Assembly: GCA_900765575.1 (NCBI GenBank)
Contig: CAAFRW010000075.1
Span: 1-21,389 of the forward strand
Direction: 5' to 3'
Source: Bacteroidaceae bacterium
Lineage (GTDB): Bacteria > Bacteroidota > Bacteroidia > Bacteroidales > Bacteroidaceae
Length of the DNA: 21,389 nucleotides
Shown here: piece after piece, positions 7,706 through 17,000 of the stretch
How the letters are laid out: each line of letters opens with the position of its first letter
Numbering within the stretch: the first letter of the stretch is position 1
The notes under the pieces: model-generated
What the model was told of the DNA's origin: nothing
The model's input: only the letters and a program-made list of their open reading frames with translations
Database searches by the model: none
Made by a program: the position numbers and the translations under genes

Positions 7706-7802
7706 TACTTCGATTTTGGGTTTTAATATTGCAATTGTTAGATAGATAAATGGCGGAAAGGTTTAATAGGAAAATGAAAAATTCCTATCTTGCTTCTATT
7801 AT

Positions 7803-7833
7803 TTTGTCACTCCACAAAAATAGATTACCTTTG
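7803..7833 (+). promoter_or_regulatory. Promoter of the tRNA-Arg gene
   Basis: TTTG (7803-7806), 19-nt spacer, TACCTTTG (7826-7833): a full match to the Bacteroides consensus. It lies 11 bp before the mature tRNA 5' end, so the 5' leader would be only a few bases. Confidence 0.85.
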
Positions 7834-7844
7834 CACACGCAAAT

Positions 7845-7916
7845 GCCCTTGTAGTTCAACGGATAGAATAGAAGTTTCCTAAACTTTAGATCCGAGTTCG
7901 ATTCTCGGCGAGGGTA
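7845..7916 (+). tRNA. tRNA-Arg (anticodon CCU, reads AGG)
   Basis: A 72-nt cloverleaf without an encoded CCA. Acceptor GCCCTTG pairs with CGAGGGT (two G-U-type pairs), D-arm GTTC/GAAT, anticodon stem GAAGT/ACTTT around the loop TTCCTAA with anticodon CCT, and T-arm CCGAG/CTCGG around TTCGATT. Discriminator base is A. A strong promoter lies directly upstream. It converges with dusB, whose product modifies D-loop uridines of tRNAs; adjacency alone does not show a specific link. Confidence 0.93.
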
Positions 7917-7935
7917 CTTGTCTTTTCTATTGGTC

Positions 7936-8922
7936 TTATTCATTTCCATACATTTCTTTGATACGGTCGAATAGTTGAAAAAGTTCTTCGGTGGTTTCTG
8001 CTCGTAGCATGGCTATTCGTGTCTCTTTAAAATTAGGCAATCCTTTAAATAGGGGAGTTGCAGCTAGGTGACGACGAATATGCAGGATGCCCCGGCGTTC
8101 ATCCAATCGCGCTACACTTTGCAGTACCTCTTCGCGCAGGATATCCATTTTCCAATCAAAAGAGAGAGGAGGTAATTCTTCTCCTGTTTCCAAAAAATGG
8201 GTCACTTCTTTGAATATCCAAGGACGGCCGAAACTTCCTCTGCCTATCATGACGGCATCTACTCCGTATTGGTCGAAACACTCTTTAGCCCGTTGAGGTG
8301 TTGTCACATCTCCATTACCAATAATAGGAATGTGCATGCGCGGGTTCTTTTTTACTTCTCCGATAAGGCTCCAGTCGGCTTCGCCTGTGTACATTTGTGC
8401 CCGGGTGCGTCCATGAATGGTTAAGGCTTCGATGCCGCAGTCTTGTAACTGCTCCGCCAAATCGACAATAATTTTATGGTCGGCATCCCATCCTAAACGT
8501 GTTTTTACTGTTACGGGAAGTTTTACAGCGTTGACTACAGCACGAGTTATTTCCAACATTTTGGGAATATTCTGGAGCATGCCGGCTCCGGCTCCTTTTC
8601 CTGCAACCCGTTTTACCGGACAACCAAAGTTAATATCCAGTATATCAGGTTGAGCTTCTTCTACAATGCGAGCCGCTTCTACCATCGCATCAGTCTCTTT
8701 ACCATAAATTTGGATGGCTACCGGACGTTCTTCCTCACTGATGGTGAGTTTCTGCATTGTTTTATTAACCGAACGGATTAATGCATCGCTCGAAACGAAT
8801 TCAGTGTAGACCAAGTCAGCTCCAAAACGTTTGCACATCAAGCGAAAAGCAATGTCCGTAACATCTTCCATAGGGGCGAGAAAAACAGGCTTTTCTCCTA
8901 AATCTATATGGCGTATCTTCAT
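7936..8922 (-). CDS. dusB: tRNA-dihydrouridine synthase (DusB-type)
   Basis: A 328-residue FMN enzyme that reduces uridine to dihydrouridine in the D-loop of tRNAs, using NADPH. The TIM-barrel signatures are all present: FLAPMEDVTD (14-23), YTEFVSSDAL, catalytic Cys101 in DINFGCPVKRV followed by GKGAGAGML, then VKTRLGWD, IHGRTRAQMYTG, PIIGNGDV and VMIGRGSFGRPWIF. A short helical C-terminal domain follows. Length and motifs fit the bacterial DusB group, as usually annotated in Bacteroides. It begins 40 bp after the stop of the upstream kinase gene in the same direction, so the two may be partly co-transcribed. A TACTTTCG sequence just upstream is a weak own-promoter candidate. It converges with the tRNA-Arg gene. 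Confidence 0.92.
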   Translation of the reverse strand: MKIRHIDLGEKPVFLAPMEDVTDIAFRLMCKRFGADLVYTEFVSSDALIRSVNKTMQKLTISEEERPVAIQIYGKETDAMVEAARIVEEAQPDILDINFGCPVKRVAGKGAGAGMLQNIPKMLEITRAVVNAVKLPVTVKTRLGWDADHKIIVDLAEQLQDCGIEALTIHGRTRAQMYTGEADWSLIGEVKKNPRMHIPIIGNGDVTTPQRAKECFDQYGVDAVMIGRGSFGRPWIFKEVTHFLETGEELPPLSFDWKMDILREEVLQSVARLDERRGILHIRRHLAATPLFKGLPNFKETRIAMLRAETTEELFQLFDRIKEMYGNE

Positions 8923-8962
8923 AATTTTACTTTATTGTGCTGCGAAAGTACACAAAAATAGG

Positions 8963-10939
8963 TTAGTTTTGAACTTTTGTTGCCTGGAACGTAAAAAGCA
9001 TTCTGCATCCGTCTTTATAGGTGGAATCTATTATAACATCACCTCCGATGCGTTGGGCAGCCAGTCGTGAAATAGATAATCCGAGTCCTGAGCCTTGAGA
9101 GAATTCGTCTACTTTAGCGAATCGCTCGAAAACCCATTCCTGTTTGTCTTCCGGAATTCCGATACCCGTGTCGGTAATGGTTATTTCTATTTGTTTTTCA
9201 TCATCAGATAGACGGCAGTCTACTATAATGCTTCCTTTTGGAGTGAATTTAGCGGCGTTATGCAGCAAATTGCTGAGCACTGTGATGATTCTTCTTTCGC
9301 TGGACTGTATGGGGAATTCATTTTCCCAGGCATTAAATTGCAACTCGACTCCCGGAGCCAATTTATGTTTGATTTGTATAATAGCTGTCGTGCATAGAGA
9401 GTTAATATATATAGGAGACATTTCTTCTTTTTGGTCGGCAACTTCTAAGGAAGATAATTCAATGACATCTCCTACCAGTTTCAGTAAATCATTGCTGTTT
9501 TGTGAAATGATGTCTGCGTACATTTTGATATCTTCGTTATCTTCTAATTCTTCAGCTAGAGCTTGTGAGAAACCAACGATTGAGTTCAGTGGCGTACGTA
9601 TCTCATGGCTCATATTCTGTATGAATGCTGTTTTCATTTTGCTGGCACTTTCAGCCCGCTCTTTTTCTTGGGTAATGATTAGGTCTGCTTCTATTAATGC
9701 TTGATTCCTTTTTTGCAGGTCTTTTTTTGAACGGCGTAGGCTTTTATTAAGCTTAACTACTTTCAGCGTGAAAAAGCTCATAGCCAGGATGAAAATTCCT
9801 AATCCAACTAAAAAACCATAGACTACATAGAGCCTTTGTTTGTTCACGGCTAATTCCAGTTCCGTATTTTCTGCATTTAGACGTGTTACATCCATGATGG
9901 TAGCAAACTCTTCCAATGAAATTTGTGCATCAGCTTTGTTGATGGAATCGATGTAATTTTGATATTGGTCGTAATAAAAAATGGTTTCTTTCTCCTTTCC
10001 AGGGATATGTTTCAGTGTAAGCGCTTTTTTCTGTAGAAAATTTTGTGTGTTAAAGTAATTGTCCTTTTGCAGCGAATCGAGCACCTCATTGGCTTTTTCA
10101 TACTCTCCTGTTTCTTTGTAATACTGAAACCATGCTTCTCTTATCGCATTGATTCTTGCGGGTATATTTAGAGCCTCCATCTCATGAATATTCTGCAACA
10201 TTCGGTGTGTATCTTTTTTTCGCTTCCAATACATGGCTTCGTAGAATTTGGCCACAAATAGTTGGTTCGAGGTTTTAGCTGTTTGAAAAGCCTTTTGTAG
10301 ATAAAAATCAGCGTTTTCCGAATTTTCCATATCCAATAGGAAGCAAACCAAGGTTGCATAGATATTGCTTCTGTTAAAATCTTCTTCTTCAGAGCTGTAT
10401 TGCTCTGATAAGTCTAATGCTTCTTTCTGATATTGAAAAGCTAACGAAGTGTTGTTTTTACTATTGTATATAAGTGCCATCAATTTGTAGCACGAAATAA
10501 GCCCCAATTTGTAGTCTTCACTTAAAGCTTCCTTCTGCATGGCTTCCAACTCCAATAGCGCTAAATTGAATTGGCGTCTCTTGATATAGTTTTCCACATA
10601 TCGTTGCCATATCCAATAGTAATATTTCGGTTGCTTGGTAGCTTTAGCAAAAGACTGTACTTCTTTCACATATTTTCGTAAACTGTCCTGACTCTCTTGG
10701 GCGTAATAAAAATAGTTGGCCTTATGGCATAGAGCTGCGGCTTGGGTACGTTTGTCTCCTAATTTTTCAGCCATGTGAAATAGCGTATCGGCCATCGTTA
10801 GTATTTGGGGAGTTTTGGCTGCCTTTTCGCATTTCTGATAATAAGAATAAAGAGTGCTGTCCATATTAAAATCTTTATTCTGCGCAATAATAGGTTGTGC
10901 ACAGAATAGGAATAATAAAAGATAGGATAGTTTTTTCAT
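8963..10939 (-). CDS. Membrane sensor histidine kinase with periplasmic TPR-like domain
   Basis: With the chosen start the product is 658 residues: signal peptide ending IIAQ near residue 20, a helical TPR-like sensor region (about 25-350), one membrane segment (about 370-392), a short coiled coil, HisKA with phospho-acceptor His445 in FIQNMSHEIRTPLNS, and a HATPase_c domain with N-box NLLHNAAKFT (about 556-565), TDTGIGIP and GSGLGLSISR. The frame is open 9 codons further (to 10966), but that ATG lies inside the -7 promoter element and the next one (10939) begins a standard signal peptide (MKKLSYLLLFLF), so the shorter start is preferred. There is no receiver or DNA-binding domain and no response-regulator gene nearby, so the output partner is elsewhere. 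It is a paralogue of the kinase at 18992-21103. The signal sensed is unknown. Confidence 0.9.
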   Translation of the reverse strand: MKKLSYLLLFLFCAQPIIAQNKDFNMDSTLYSYYQKCEKAAKTPQILTMADTLFHMAEKLGDKRTQAAALCHKANYFYYAQESQDSLRKYVKEVQSFAKATKQPKYYYWIWQRYVENYIKRRQFNLALLELEAMQKEALSEDYKLGLISCYKLMALIYNSKNNTSLAFQYQKEALDLSEQYSSEEEDFNRSNIYATLVCFLLDMENSENADFYLQKAFQTAKTSNQLFVAKFYEAMYWKRKKDTHRMLQNIHEMEALNIPARINAIREAWFQYYKETGEYEKANEVLDSLQKDNYFNTQNFLQKKALTLKHIPGKEKETIFYYDQYQNYIDSINKADAQISLEEFATIMDVTRLNAENTELELAVNKQRLYVVYGFLVGLGIFILAMSFFTLKVVKLNKSLRRSKKDLQKRNQALIEADLIITQEKERAESASKMKTAFIQNMSHEIRTPLNSIVGFSQALAEELEDNEDIKMYADIISQNSNDLLKLVGDVIELSSLEVADQKEEMSPIYINSLCTTAIIQIKHKLAPGVELQFNAWENEFPIQSSERRIITVLSNLLHNAAKFTPKGSIIVDCRLSDDEKQIEITITDTGIGIPEDKQEWVFERFAKVDEFSQGSGLGLSISRLAAQRIGGDVIIDSTYKDGCRMLFTFQATKVQN

Positions 10940-10963
10940 GTGGATGCACTTTGAAAGATTTTG

Positions 10964-10971
10964 CAAAGATA
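10964..10971 (-). promoter_or_regulatory. -7 promoter element of the leftward kinase gene
   Basis: Read leftward this is TATCTTTG, a perfect Bacteroides -7 element. No convincing TTTG is found 19-21 nt upstream. It supports translation starting at 10939 rather than 10966. Confidence 0.55.
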
Positions 10972-11096
10972 ATGAAATCTAGATGATTTATAACTGTTTA
11001 GGGATGCATTTTTTCATTTTCTTTGCTCTCTCTTACTTCCTTTTCTGTGATTGTAGCATGTGTGAAGTATGAATGAGAACTCTTGATGAATATAGA

Positions 11097-11150
11097 ATAT
11101 TCCCTTTTTACTATCATTGCATACTAGCAATAAAAGTAAAAAGGGAATAT
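11097..11150. repeat. Perfect 15-bp stem hairpin with a nested stem
   Basis: ATATTCCCTTTTTAC (11097-11111) pairs perfectly with GTAAAAAGGGAATAT (11136-11150). The 24-nt loop contains a second stem, ATTGC/GCAAT (11116-11120 and 11127-11131). It lies between the stop of the lipoprotein gene (11208) and the start of the kinase gene (10939), both leftward. Neither side has a strong T-run, so it is not a textbook terminator. It could be an RNA-stabilising 3' end or a regulator of read-through into the kinase gene. The rest of 10972-11207 is AT-rich with nothing else recognised. Confidence 0.65.
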
Positions 11151-11207
11151 ATTTAGTAAGAATTTATCTTTATCTTATGTCTTTATTGACATTTTAGAGT
11201 TTTGTCA

Positions 11208-12107
11208 TTATAGTGGAGTTTCCTCGTCCGGTATAATGTCTCCCATTGCTTGTAGAATTAACCACCATAAAAATTCGGGGTCTTTCATTTTTGAAGGGTC
11301 GATATCGCCACGTGTAGCTTTTGTCTGTATGTTAAGGAGTACCATACAGCCACATTTGTCAATAGGATTACCGCATACGGTACAGATTGCTCCGTTGTTG
11401 AAAGCGCGTGTTCTTCCTTCTGCGAATAGGTTGAAAGATAAACGGAAATTGTTAGATTTTTCGGTTTGGAGCTTTGCTCTGTTTTCTATATTGTATAATA
11501 CGTTAGCTTCTGGACAAAAACGATAAGTAACTTCTCCGTCTTCATATTCTTCTCCAAAGATGATTTTACCGTCTAAAGAAGAAATAATAACTTTACCACT
11601 ATAATTTATACCTTTTAGGTCATATCCCAGTGCTTCTGCTTGGATTCCTGCTTTTTGCAGGTAGTTCTCATTGGGAATGTAAGTAATGATTCTGGATATG
11701 GTTTGGCCATTTACTTGTCTTACGGCAAGTTTAAAGATAGCGGGAGTTGTTAAATTCTCCTCTTTTTCATAGTAATAGCTTTGCACCATACCTGTAAGCG
11801 CTTCAGAAGCTTTTAACTGGAACATCCAGATTTCATTATCTCCTTTTGTTATTCGTTGGTACGAATCCCATATAGGAGTCACGGCACTTGGGGTGTAATA
11901 GAGGGCCTGACTTCCACGGGTTGCTTTGTCTCCGTTTTGACTTACATCCGGTAAGGATAGGCTTTCTAAATCAATAAGATTTTTAATTTCTTCTACAGCT
12001 GCTTTGTCTCCTGCAGGCTGTTCTGAGATTTCTTCTTGGCTACATGAACTAAAGCATGCAAAGCATAGGCAGAAGAATAAAAAATAAAGGCTTTTGTTTT
12101 TTTTCAT
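11208..12107 (-). CDS. Lipoprotein of unknown function with C-terminal cysteine cluster
   Basis: A 299-residue protein I do not recognise. It has a lipoprotein signal peptide with lipobox FSSC and lipidated Cys22. The SQEE after it is acidic, which in Bacteroidetes can direct lipoproteins to the cell surface; that is an inference. The mature part is mixed polar and beta-rich, with the motif KATRG twice (about 61-65 and 263-267). Cysteines 242, 245, 252 and 254 form a C-x2-C-x6-C-x-C cluster (CTVCGNPIDKCGC) that resembles a small metal-binding knuckle or disulfide loop. It has its own promoter (12176-12207) and is followed by a strong hairpin. Its leftward neighbour is a TPR-type sensor kinase, but no functional link is shown. 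Confidence 0.8.
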   Translation of the reverse strand: MKKNKSLYFLFFCLCFACFSSCSQEEISEQPAGDKAAVEEIKNLIDLESLSLPDVSQNGDKATRGSQALYYTPSAVTPIWDSYQRITKGDNEIWMFQLKASEALTGMVQSYYYEKEENLTTPAIFKLAVRQVNGQTISRIITYIPNENYLQKAGIQAEALGYDLKGINYSGKVIISSLDGKIIFGEEYEDGEVTYRFCPEANVLYNIENRAKLQTEKSNNFRLSFNLFAEGRTRAFNNGAICTVCGNPIDKCGCMVLLNIQTKATRGDIDPSKMKDPEFLWWLILQAMGDIIPDEETPL

Positions 12108-12175
12108 AATAATAATATTTAGATGAATGACTAATTCTTTTTTAGAATGTGAAAAAAGTTATTGGCTTTTCAGGA

Positions 12176-12207
12176 CAAAGATGGTGATAATAAACGAAAT
12201 ATGCAAA
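12176..12207 (-). promoter_or_regulatory. Promoter of the lipoprotein gene
   Basis: Read leftward: TTTG (12207-12204), 20-nt spacer, CATCTTTG (12183-12176), one base off the Bacteroides TAnnTTTG. Leader of about 60 nt to the start at 12107. Confidence 0.65.
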
Positions 12208-12505
12208 TTTTTAACGAAATAATTAATAAATGATATTTTTTGTAAAACTAAATAGTTTTATCTTCTTTACTTCTAAGTATCAGTTAAATAGTGAAAAATG
12301 GTGGAATGCTTTGTTTCGTATCTTGCTTTGCCTTATTTGGATGTTAAATTTAATTATTTCCTGTTCTTTTTAGTTGAATGTGTTCTGTTGAATAGTATAA
12401 TTTGGAATTGAATGAGAATGTTTTTATTCTTTAAATTTATGGAGTTCTAATAAAACTCTTCATCTTCGCGTGAATCGAAAAGATGATTCTTTGAGAATAA
12501 GTATG
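12208..12505. other. AT-rich divergent intergenic region, no gene seen
   Basis: Together with the two flanking promoters this separates the leftward lipoprotein gene from the rightward U32 gene. Small hairpins are possible near the right end (GAGTT/AACTC around 12442-12458 and GAATC/GATTC around 12472-12489), but none is strong. No reading frame of note. Confidence 0.4.
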
Positions 12506-12513
12506 TATCTTTG
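12506..12513 (+). promoter_or_regulatory. -7 promoter element of the U32-family gene
   Basis: TATCTTTG, a perfect Bacteroides -7 element, ends 17 bp before the ATG at 12531. No TTTG at the right distance upstream, so the -33 element is weak or absent. The leader would be about 10 nt. Confidence 0.55.
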
Positions 12514-12530
12514 CACAAAAATTTAGTTTC

Positions 12531-13790
12531 ATGCATACAATTGATGATTTTGAAATTATGGCACCGGTAGGTTCGCGTGAATCTTTAGCGGCTGCTATAC
12601 AGGCTGGTGCCGATTCTATCTATTTTGGAATAGAAAATTTAAATATGCGTGCGCGCTCTTCCAATAGTTTTAGTATCGATGATTTGAAAGAGATTGCGGC
12701 TATTTGTGAGGAACATAATATTAAAAGTTACCTGACTATTAATACAATTATTTATGATGAAGACCTTTCTTTAATGCGTACTATTGTGGATGCAGCGAAA
12801 AAGGCTGGTATATCTGCAGTAATTGCCGCAGATGTTGCGGTGATGAGTTATTGTAATCAGGTAGGGCAGGAAGTGCATCTTTCCACACAATTGAATATTT
12901 CTAATGTAGAGGCGTTGCGGTTTTATGCGCAATTTGCGGATGTGGTGGTACTTGCCAGGGAGCTGAATTTAAAACAAGTGAGCGAAATCTACAAGGAAAT
13001 AGAAAACAAACATATTTGTGGTCCGAAAGGAGAATTGGTCCGTATTGAAATGTTCTGTCATGGGGCCCTTTGTATGGCGGTTTCCGGCAAATGCTATCTG
13101 AGCTTGCACGAATTGAACGCTTCGGCTAATCGGGGCGCTTGTATGCAGGTATGCCGTCGCGCATATACTGTACGTGACCGGGAGAGTGATATAGAGCTGG
13201 AAGTGGATAATAAATATATCATGTCTCCTAAAGATTTGAAAACAATTCATTTTATGGATGAAATGATTGAGGCCGGTGTACGGGTTTTTAAAATTGAAGG
13301 ACGGGCCAGGGGGCCGGAGTATGTGCGTACCGTGGTAGAATGTTATAAAGAAGCTATTTATTCCTATTTAGATGGAACATTTACTGAGGAAAAAAAACAA
13401 GCCTGGGACGAACGGCTTAAAACTGTTTTTAATCGTGGCTTTTGGAATGGGTATTACCTTGGACAGCGTTTGGGTGAATGGAGTAAGAACTATGGTTCGG
13501 AAGCAACCGAACGTAAGATTTATGTAGGAAAAGGGATTAAATATTTTTCTAATATTGGTGTAGCCGAGTTTTATATAGAGGCTGCAGAAATGAATGTAGG
13601 TGATAAATTATTGATAACCGGTCCTACTACCGGGGCTCTGTTCCTTACTTTAGAAGAGGCTCGTGTGAATTTGAAACCTGTAACTCACATAAAAAAGGGT
13701 ATGCATGTTTCTTTTAAAGTACCTGATAAAATACGCCCTAGTGATAAACTCTATAAATTAGTTTCACCTGAAGATTTACGTGCCAAATAA
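12531..13790 (+). CDS. U32-family protein (TrhP/YegQ-like RNA hydroxylation protein)
   Basis: A 419-residue cytoplasmic protein historically called peptidase U32. It begins with a TIM-barrel-like region (ELMAPVGS-type start: IMAPVGSRESLAAAIQAGADSIYFG in two parts, residues 9-33), followed by the family signature EMFCHGALCMAVSGKC at about 173-188 and GACMQVCRR shortly after. These conserved cysteines are those expected to bind an iron-sulfur cluster. A C-terminal beta-barrel domain (about 330-415) completes the usual length. E. coli members of this family act in hydroxylation of tRNA wobble uridine (TrhP/YegQ) or 23S rRNA (RlhA); length favours the TrhP-like group, while protease activity is doubtful. 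It stands alone between its own promoter and a strong terminator. Exact RNA target not determinable here. Confidence 0.88.
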   Translation: MHTIDDFEIMAPVGSRESLAAAIQAGADSIYFGIENLNMRARSSNSFSIDDLKEIAAICEEHNIKSYLTINTIIYDEDLSLMRTIVDAAKKAGISAVIAADVAVMSYCNQVGQEVHLSTQLNISNVEALRFYAQFADVVVLARELNLKQVSEIYKEIENKHICGPKGELVRIEMFCHGALCMAVSGKCYLSLHELNASANRGACMQVCRRAYTVRDRESDIELEVDNKYIMSPKDLKTIHFMDEMIEAGVRVFKIEGRARGPEYVRTVVECYKEAIYSYLDGTFTEEKKQAWDERLKTVFNRGFWNGYYLGQRLGEWSKNYGSEATERKIYVGKGIKYFSNIGVAEFYIEAAEMNVGDKLLITGPTTGALFLTLEEARVNLKPVTHIKKGMHVSFKVPDKIRPSDKLYKLVSPEDLRAK

Positions 13791-13884
13791 GATGACTTTT
13801 AGTTTGGTTATCGCATTTCTATAGACGTTTTTGTCTTTTTGTTATAAAACACACTTTGAATTGAATTATCCACTTTACTAATAA

Positions 13885-13932
13885 AGAAGGCTGAATCCTG
13901 TTTATTTTGATTCAGCCTTCTCTCTATTTTTT
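13885..13932 (+). terminator. Rho-independent terminator of the U32-family gene
   Basis: AGAAGGCTGAATC (13885-13897) pairs perfectly with GATTCAGCCTTCT (13909-13921), 11-nt loop, followed by CTCTATTTTTTG. It lies 95 bp after the stop codon and isolates the SusC operon from upstream transcription. Confidence 0.9.
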
Positions 13933-14029
13933 GTCTAGTAGGTACGGATTTTATCTGAAAAAGCCCCTCTTTCCGGTTAATAAAGTTTAAATTGACGTCT
14001 TAGTACACCTAATAAAAGCTAAAATCATT

Positions 14030-14037
14030 TATCTTTA
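14030..14037 (+). promoter_or_regulatory. Possible -7 element of the susC-susD-kinase operon
   Basis: TATCTTTA, one base off the Bacteroides -7 element, 36 bp before the first ATG. No matching -33 TTTG is present, which would suit a promoter that needs an activator. Tentative. Confidence 0.35.
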
Positions 14038-14073
14038 ACGCAGATTTTTTAGCTGTTTAGAGATTTAGGAATA

Positions 14074-17000
14074 TTGAAAGCTATGATTTTAGTAGTGACG
14101 ACTATGATGAAACATGACAAAATTCGCAAAACAATACCTCGGATGTTAAGATTTCTTTTTATTTGTATGCTTCTTTTTGTGGGGAAAGCGGAAGCTCAAA
14201 CGTTTGAAATCTCGGGTCGCGTATTGGATGATGAAACAGGTGACCCTTTGATTGGAGCTTCTGTTATCGTAAAAGATACACATTTGGGTTGTGTAACAGA
14301 TTGGAATGGTTCTTTTAAACTTTCCGGACTTTCTTCGGAAAGACCTATAATCATTATATCTTATATTGGAATGAAGACGGAGGAAAGAGTCGCGCATAGC
14401 GGGATGATGGAAATCCGCCTTCAACATGATACGCAATCTCTTAATGAGGTAGTGGTACAGGTTGCTTATGGTACGGCAAAGAAACAATCGTTGATTGGTT
14501 CTGTAAGTAGTGTGAGTGGACGTGAGTTGGAAAACCGCCCGGTGACGAGCCTTGCTTCTCTGCTCGAAGGTACTACTACCGGTGTGCTTGTAAATAGCAA
14601 CGGAGAACCAGGAACAGATGCAGGGGTACTTATCCGGGGATTTAGTTCTGTCAATGTATCTAATACTCCGTTGTATGTGGTAGATGGCATGGCCTATAAG
14701 GGGAATATTTCTGATTTAAATATAATGGATATTGAAAGTGTGAGTGTGCTGAAAGATGCTGCGTCGGCGGCATTATATGGCAATCGTGCTTCCAATGGTG
14801 TTATATTAATTACTACGAAACGTTCTAAAAGTAAAGATTTGAATGTTCGATTTTCTGTTAAGCAAGGAATATATACACGGGGCATGTCGGATTATGAACG
14901 CTTGGGCACGGATGATTTTATGGAAGCAATGTGGTTGAGTAATCGTAACTCTCTTGTTAGTTCCAATCCGGGGAAATATGTAACACCGAGTGCTGCGAAT
15001 GCAGATGCAAATGCTTCCATTATGGGAGTGCTGGGCTATAATATATATAATGTGGACAATGAGTCATTGTTCGATAGCAATGGGAAATTAGCTGCAGGCG
15101 CAGTTGTGCGTGATGCGTATAAGAATGATTTGGATTGGTATGCGCCGATAAAACGTAATGGATACCGTCAGGAATATGGTATCAGTGGTGAAGGCGGTAA
15201 TGAAAAAAGCGATTATTACATATCTTTAGGTTATTTGGATGAAAAGGGATATGTAAAATATACCGGATTTGACAGATTGACCCTTCAAGCTAATTTTAAT
15301 TTAACTCCACGTAAATGGTTGAAATTAGGTATGCAAGCGAATGGTTCTTATCAGAACATTCAATCTGGTAGCACTTCGGGGAGCTATGCGACAAATGCCT
15401 TTTATTTTGCCCGCATGACTTCTCCTATTTATCCTGTCCACTTGCATAATGCTTCTACAGGCGATTATATTCTTGATGTTTCCGGAAATAAACAGTATGA
15501 TGACGGTTCGGCCAATGCGCGTCCGCAAAATATAGGAAGGCATCTTATTTGGGAAACAGAATTGAATAGCGATAAAACACAGCGTAAGATATTGGCGGGA
15601 CAGGCTTATGCCGATATCCATTTCTTGCGTGATTTTACGTTTACTGTAAAGGGAAACCTGAATCTTACCGATAGTGAAAATCGCTATTACTTGAATGCAA
15701 TAGTGGGTGCTGCTAAAGACATTGGACGCTCTTATCGTTACAATTACCAGTATAAAACTTTTCAAATGCAAGAAGAGCTGAAATGGCAAAAAATGTTAGG
15801 CGAACATTATATTGATGCATTACTTGCTCATGAAAATTATAGTTATGATTATACCTATTTGACGGGGCGCAAGGATTATGAGACATTTCCCGGAAAAGAA
15901 GAATGGAGTAATTTTTCTACGATGGGTGCTTTGACTGATTATAAGGTTCGATATCGTACGGAAAGTTATTTAGGGCGTGTTCGTTATAATTATAATGAAA
16001 AGTATTTTGCAGAAGCTTCTTTCCGTTATGACGGTTCTTCCCGTTTTCATCCGGACCATCGATGGGGTGGCTTTTGGAGTGCAGGAGGTGGCTGGATACT
16101 TTCGAAAGAAAATTTTCTGAAAGAGATAAAGGAACTGGATTTCTTAAAACTTCGTGCTTCGTATGGTGAAGTTGGAAATGATGCAGGAGTAGGCTATTAC
16201 GGTTATATGGCTTTATATAATTTGGTGACGAATGGCGAAAACGTTGCCGCTTACAAATCGCAAAATGAGGCCAAGGATATTCGTTGGGAAACAACAACTT
16301 CGTTTGGCATTGCCTTGGAGGCTTCCTTATTTAAAAGGTGGAATCTTTCTATTGAATATTTTGATAAACGCTCTAAGGATTTATTATTTGATGTAAACCT
16401 TCCGCTTTCTGCCGGCGCCAATACAACATCGAATCTCGGAGCCATGGCTGTGGTGACGAAGAATATCGGAACAATGTCTAATCGTGGTTGGGAATTGCAA
16501 ACTGATGTAGATGTTTTCCGTAACAAAGATTGGAAATGGAATGTAGGAATGAACCTTACTATACCTTGGAATAAAGTAGTGAAATTGCCGAAAGAAAACC
16601 GGGAAGCCGGCATCCTTACCGGCAATTGGCGTTTTATGGAGGGACACAGTATGTATGAATGGTGGCTTACACAATTTGTAGGAGTGGATCAGATGACGGG
16701 TAATTCGTTGTATGAAATAGACTATGACAAATATTATATAGGAGAAGCCGTTGAAGGTAAGACGGAAATGCCGGAAGCTAATTTGGTACAGATAGGAGAA
16801 CAATATTATACGACTAATGCCAGCATTGCGCGCAAAAATTGGAGTGGTAATGCTTTACCTAATTATTATGGTGCCTTTTCCACTTCTTTAAAATGGAAAA
16901 ATCTTTCTTTATCGGCATTGTTGACCTATTCGGTTGGTGGAAAGATGTATGATACTTCTTATGCTTCATTAATGGCTACGGGTACAGTTCCTCATGCGTT

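Noticed and set aside
9144..9704. 186-codon rightward frame
   Set aside because: Antisense shadow of the HisKA/HATPase region of the leftward kinase.
12309..12320. 12-base match (CTTTGTTTCGTA) to the palindrome array at 1542-1553
   Set aside because: Single short match of a length expected by chance in a 21-kb AT-rich window; no dyad around it.
12531..13790. Protease call for the U32-family gene
   Set aside because: The family name is historical; the conserved cysteines and characterised relatives point to RNA hydroxylation rather than proteolysis.
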